Source: Lichtheimia corymbifera B2541 (lineage: Eukaryota > Mucoromycota > Mucoromycetes > Mucorales > Lichtheimiaceae). From it: a DNA stretch of 13,243 nucleotides. Each line of letters begins with the position of its first letter. Position 1 is the stretch's first letter. Under the pieces are notes generated by a model, which was given only the letters and a program-made list of their open reading frames with translations, did not search any database and was not told where the DNA came from. Location of the stretch: assembly GCA_000697475.1 (NCBI GenBank), contig JNEU01000946.1, forward strand, positions 1 to 13,243, in the 5' to 3' direction. This document shows, piece by piece, positions 9,201 through 13,243 of the stretch. A program made the translations under genes and the position numbers.

Positions 9201-9647
9201 GTGAACGATGCCCCTGCTCCAACCCATCATTTCCATCACCCAACTTTCTTGATATGAGAGGATTTGACTGAGCGATGCTCAAACAAAGAAAGCTCATCCA
9301 ATCCAACATCAGAAAAATCTCTTGTTAATAATTCGTAAAGTGCAGGTTGATAACCCATTCCTACGATCCGCGATTGTTACCCAATCCACTGCATATAAAC
9401 GGTTTTCCTACTCCAGCCATTATTCCCAACCTTCAACTTTCTTGATCCGAGCTAATTTGACTGAGCAACGGTCAATTCATTCTACTTAATTTCCAGCTCT
9501 TCCACTTTCAGTTTTTCGTCTCTTCTTCCCATTCTCAACTGTTGCCCCATTCAAGTACAACTACATCCTGCAAACGATTGTCCTATTTCACCCCATCATG
9601 TCAATCCTACGAATGCCTTGATCCTATTGCGTTTGACTGAATGGCAA
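9201..9647 (+). repeat. Three diverged direct repeats at the outer end of the left palindrome arm
   Basis: Related units start near 9201, 9398 and 9571. Each has a RAACGNTKYCC-like block, then CCATYATT-like sequence, then CTTGAT and TTTGACTGA. The words CAACTTTCTTGAT and ATTTGACTGAGC are identical between the first two units. Spacing is about 195 and 175 bp. The third unit lies inside the left arm, and its counterpart is in the right arm. Confidence 0.55.
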
Positions 9648-11188
9648 CTGCCTGGTGCGTACACCCACTAAAACACCCGCGTTTCTTGACACTACGCCTT
9701 CTCTTGTACTATCCTCAACCACAATCAAGCGTAACAGTATTCATTCCAGCAGTTTCTGTTAGCGGTACCTCTACTCCATTGTCTCGAACAGCGTTCTTTT
9801 CTTGCAGCACCCTACCTCACAGCCTTTTTTTTACGTGAACAACAGATAGCCCGGTATAGAAGCAGCTTCATATACCTGGCGACTTGCTTTGATACACATG
9901 ATTTACTATGAATGATGCCATGTCAGAACGCGAGTAATCTTCACCTGGTTGAGCTGCGATAGAAAACGACCAAGAATGATTTGACCAAGAGCCGGATGGA
10001 ACAGGAAACGTGCCAGCACCAATCTCTGCTATGGCTACGGTGGATGGACGCAATCAAGCACAGAAACGGGGAATCTTGGAATGTTCCTTTGGTTACTTGG
10101 CACGTCGTCAACAGAGAGGGACCCTATCATAGAAACCCGGCTGGGGATGGTAACGGATTGGAGGCATTGGCGAGAGGGCTTTTGTCCTATGACGAAGGAT
10201 GACTGATCGCTATGAATCACATTAGGATGCTCAAGTCCAATCGTGCTGCAGCTGCTTTGGGGTCCAGGATGATGTTGCTTACGACGGTGGGAACCAAGAA
10301 TACAACGACGCATTGACATCCCTTGACTTTATATGATTCAAGCATACCTTATTCATCTGGCAATGTTGTTCCTTGTGACATCTACTTGATAAATCCCCAC
10401 AAACCATGCCTTTTTTTTATTTTCATTAAAAGAAAATTGGATTCAACAGATATGGATCACTTGGCTGTTTCTGGATTGAAAGGGATAATAGGAATGAGAA
10501 GGGGAAAAGTGAGATTGGATCATTTACATCATCGTGTGGATCAGGATACTTTAGTTCTTTGTGACGTTATATATTTGTTTAAACTTCCTAATTCACATGC
10601 TGATAGCCGGAAGCCAGAGGCAATTATCGAGCACTTGTAGCAAAGATTGTAAATCGAGAATGATGCTGCCCAACATAGTGCTTGCTACATAAGATTGGTC
10701 CGTTGTAAGCTTAATTCATTATGGTCAAGAAAGAGTGGGCTGTGATACAGTACAGTGTGGCACGAGTACATGAGCATGCCATGTTTACGTATTTCTATTT
10801 TCTACTAACGGTATCTTATCCAACCTTATATTAAAACGTACCCTTCTATACAGGCCATCATCTTTACTATAGGTGTGTTGCGTATCATGCGTCTTCTACC
10901 AATAGGATCGCCCTCAACTCCTGCCCTTCAGTTTGTTACACAGAGAAAACCTTCTGCATCTTTGGCTCTAATGTGAGAGAGGCGATTGACAATGAACAAA
11001 GACCACCTGTCATATAGCATCACGCTTACAGCGAGCATATGTAAAAATAAAGCTACTGTATCTCTAAACTTTGCAATGAAACGCGGGTTCTTTAATAGAA
11101 CAAATTTGCTCGTCGGGACCGAAAGCATCTTGTGTAGAAATTTCACGATCGAGCTCGCCTATCCCTGATTTTGCCATGTCACCACCAG
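9486..11188 (+). repeat. Left arm of a large imperfect palindrome
   Basis: This arm is the reverse complement of 11231-12885. Matching anchors are collinear: 9491-9510 with 12861-12880 (perfect, 20 nt), 9939-9960 with 12389-12410 (perfect, 22 nt), 10281-10298 with 12096-12113, 10731-10740 with 11778-11787, 11061-11069 with 11351-11359 and 11161-11188 with 11231-11258 (24 of 28). A stretch of 38 identical bases ends the third unit of the flanking repeat. Outward of 9486 the similarity fades. The arm is about 1.7 kb and codes for no intact protein. It could be half of a foldback-type element, a long terminal inverted repeat, or an inverted duplication of local DNA. Confidence 0.88.
10335..10446 (+). 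mobile_element. About 105-bp insertion in the left arm, possible small element
   Basis: The right arm lacks a matching stretch between the blocks aligning to about 10320 and 10450. The extra DNA is bounded by a direct GATTCAA repeat at 10335-10341 and 10440-10446, which could be a target-site duplication. It carries a T-rich tract but no clear terminal inverted repeat, so the mobile-element label is tentative. Deletion from the right arm is the alternative. Confidence 0.3.
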
Positions 11189-11205
11189 CCAAGCTCTCGG
11201 GTCGA
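11142..11205 (-). pseudogene. Possible gene remnant at the palindrome centre, left copy
   Basis: Reading outward (minus strand), 11186-11142 gives GGDMAKSGIGELDRE. The right copy gives GGDIAKSGISELDRE at 11233-11277. The two differ at 8 of 45 bases, 7 of them third codon positions. The frame runs a little further in toward the centre (RPESLA). Outward, the two copies lose a common frame within about 60 nt through a one-base indel and stop codons. No family was recognised. The sample is small, so the coding origin is only suggested. Confidence 0.3.
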
Positions 11206-11230
11206 CCTCTTGATTTTTTTTTCGACGAGA
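11189..11230. other. Spacer at the palindrome centre
   Basis: The 42-nt centre holds a smaller inverted pair, GTCGA at 11201-11205 and TCGAC at 11222-11226, with TCTC/GAGA outside it. The unpaired loop may therefore be as short as about 16 nt. It contains a run of nine T residues. Confidence 0.75.
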
Positions 11231-11356
11231 CTGGTGGCGACATTGCGAAATCGGGGATCAGTGAGCTTGATCGTGAAACTTGCGCACAGGGTGCGCTTGA
11301 CCCTGAACGAGCAATATTGTTCTATGAAAAAGCCCACGTTTCGTTGTAAAGTTTAG
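11224..11356 (+). pseudogene. Possible gene remnant at the palindrome centre, right copy
   Basis: Reading outward on the plus strand, DETGGDIAKSGISELDRE is seen from 11224 to 11277. It is then followed, after a one-base shift relative to the left copy, by EQYCSMKKPTFRCKV and a stop at 11354-11356; the left copy has EQICSIKEPAFHCKV and a stop. This matches in frame better than expected for random drift, but no protein family is recognised and no start or upstream exon is visible. Confidence 0.3.
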
Positions 11357-12885
11357 AGATACAGGCACCTTTATGATTTTACATATACTATACGTGTGAT
11401 GCTATATGACAAGTGATGATTGCTCATTGTCGATCGCCTCACTTATACTAAAACTGAAGATGCCGAAAGGACTCGTTTGTATAATTAAGCAGAGAGGGCG
11501 GGGCTCTGAGGTTCAATCTTATTCGTGGAGATTGCATAATAATGGTTCCTGTCCCTATCGTAAGGTTCCAATGTTCGCATGTGATTCACCGTATGGAACC
11601 ATGGTATGGTTAACAAGCCAGAATAATTAGTGCAACTGAGAGTATTCTTGTGAAAGAATGGCATTACTTGTCTCAAGAGATCGTACTCATATAAGGTCAT
11701 ACATGTACAAAATATAGCGCATGCTGGAAGTCATCATACGTAAGCATGTGTATGTACTCATGTCATATTGTATCTTAGCCCACTCTTTCTTAAATACAAT
11801 CACTTAAGCTTACAATGATGCAAGTTTTTGTAGCAATCAGTATTGTTGGGTACCATACTAGGGGTTTATTATCTTTGAAAATACAAGCGTCTATTTAAAC
11901 CTGTGTACAATCCTGCTGGCTAGCGTCTATCAGAATATCAACAAGGAAGCTTTAATGAATGTGATGCGATAAAAGCAACAAAAGCGACTCGATACAATGA
12001 GGTAGACTATCTTTCTATCCTGCCTTTCATTCCAGAAACTAGCCAAGTGGATCACATAGGATCGGTGGGTACCATTATCGTTGCGTCATAGAATCCTTGG
12101 TTGCTACCGTCGTAAACATCTTCATCCAGGATCGCATACTAGCTGCTGTGCGTGCCTTGGCTCCACCATCCAATATCATCCATGGCGGAAAACTGACTTT
12201 GGTCAAAGATACAAGCCGTCTCATCCATGTCATCCAGTCCATCATCATCCTCAGCCGCATCCACGCAACATGATCCATCCATAGCCAATGCAAGTCTATA
12301 CGTTGATACAAAGAACTCATGCGATCGGTTGCTGACATGCTTCCTTTTCCATCCGGCAGTTGGTCAATCACTCGCTTGTTCACTTTCTATCGCAGCTCAA
12401 CCAGGTGAAGAATGCTTGTATTGCGCAGTAGTAGTAGTTGATGGTTGATATGGCGACATTCATAAGGATCCGTATGTATTAAAGCCAAGTTGATACACGT
12501 AAATAGCTGCTTCGATACAATGGCTATCTGCTGTTCACATAAAAGAGGCTGCAAGTAAAGAACGCTGCTTGAGGCAATGGTGTAAAGGGCACGCTAATAG
12601 TAACTGCTGGAATGAACGCTGTTACGATTGGTTGTGGCGGATGAGAGTGCAAGAGAACGTGCAGTGTCAAGGAACGCGGGTGTTGCAGTAGAGTGACAAG
12701 AAGACTGTGTATACGCCATGGACTTGCCATTCAGTCAAAGACAATAGGATCAAGGCATTCGTAGGATTGACATGATGGGCTGAAACAGGACAATCGTTCG
12801 CAGGTTGTAGTTGTAGTTGAATGTGGCAACAGTTGAGAATGGGAGGAAGAGGCAAAAACCTGAAAGTGGAAGAGCTGGAAATTAA
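11231..12885 (-). repeat. Right arm of the large imperfect palindrome
   Basis: This is the reverse-complement partner of 9486-11188, with the same blocks in mirror order. It is about 1.65 kb. It has roughly 100 bp of extra sequence somewhere near 11520-11650 compared with the left arm, and lacks the left arm's extra DNA at 10335-10446. Similarity ends near 12885-12905, where the flank turns unrelated. Both arms carry stop codons in all plausible frames. Confidence 0.88.
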
Positions 12886-12956
12886 AGACGTTGACTTGCC
12901 AGACACATACATGGACACTATATATTACTGCTTGATGTTGAGAGTGCTCACCTTGA

Positions 12957-13194
12957 TCTCAAACTTGGTCAGAAGATGCATTCGGGTATGCTGATCAACT
13001 TTGTATTAATAAAGAACCCACACTTCATTTAAAAGTTTTGAATGGGAGGGTGTAATGTGGGGTTTACTATGATGGGCGAAAATTCCGCACCCGCCCGGAT
13101 TCATTGAAATGTCATTTAGTATGCGTTATCTTGGGATTGCCCACTTTGAACTTGAAACTCGGTAAGCGGATTCGCTGGGACATGCTGATCAACT
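12957..13194 (+). repeat. Direct repeat pair outside the right arm
   Basis: Related sequences lie at 12957-13000 and 13147-13194. Both run from an AACTTGGT- or AACTCGGT-like start to ATGCTGATCAACT, with TTCATTTAAAA a little downstream of each. Spacing is about 190 bp. The rest of 12886-13243 holds no gene that I can support. Confidence 0.5.
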
Positions 13195-13243
13195 CCATTC
13201 ATTTAAAAATCGTACGTTTCATTATGATGTTTTATGAATCGGA

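Noticed and set aside
9201..9647. CRISPR-like array
   Set aside because: Repeats are long, diverged and only three in number, in a eukaryote-like genome with spliced genes.
9641..9838. ORF starting MATAW, mirrored by one at 12524-12730 (minus) starting MASPW
   Set aside because: The peptide similarity follows from the palindrome arms. Differences between the arms checked in the adjoining block (9486-9660) are not concentrated at third codon positions, and other frames are open too.
10928..11020. Possible conserved peptide (LYDRWSLFIVNRLSH) in the left arm
   Set aside because: The right-arm counterpart has two stop codons in the same frame, and differences show no third-position bias, so there is no sign of coding constraint.

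Overview
The window looks like nuclear DNA of a fungus, probably an early-diverging one such as a member of Mucorales. The signs are five short spliceosomal introns (53-70 bp) with GT..AG ends and CTAAC/CTGAC-like branch sites, AATAAA polyadenylation signals, pyrimidine tracts just before start codons, long Ser/Asn/Asp homopolymers, and a GATA factor whose C-terminal finger carries the motif of fungal siderophore regulators. The lineage call is an inference from style and not from a database match.

Layout: 1-1290 is gene-free and built largely from diverged direct repeats, followed by an (AT)n(GT)n microsatellite near 1460-1505. Gene 1 (1847-3531, +, one intron, 540 aa) encodes a long coiled coil with a conserved-looking helical C-terminal domain of unknown function. 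Gene 2 (3725-4922, +, four introns, 314 aa) encodes an unrecognised protein with a Ser-rich N-terminal half, an alpha/beta domain faintly like a small GTPase without a P-loop, and a poly-Asp tail. A 735-bp convergent intergenic stretch separates it from gene 3 (5658-6902, -, no intron, 414 aa), a GATA zinc-finger transcription factor resembling the SRE/SreA/URBS1/Sfu1 iron-siderophore family, but with a degenerate first finger and no inter-finger cysteine cluster. Its promoter has six HGATAR sites within about 255 bp, which suggests autoregulation or regulation by another GATA factor.

From about 7.2 to 13.2 kb I see no convincing intact gene. Most of the second half is one large imperfect palindrome: left arm 9486-11188 and right arm 11231-12885, meeting at a 42-nt spacer near 11210. 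The arms have diverged by substitutions and by separate insertions of about 100 bp each. Diverged direct repeats with a spacing of about 180-195 bp flank both sides. A short core next to the palindrome centre differs between arms almost only at third codon positions, so the arms may hold two decayed copies of a gene reading outward. This palindrome is the most unusual object in the window.

Nothing in the sequence ties the three genes into one pathway; they look like ordinary neighbours next to a repeat-rich, gene-poor block.
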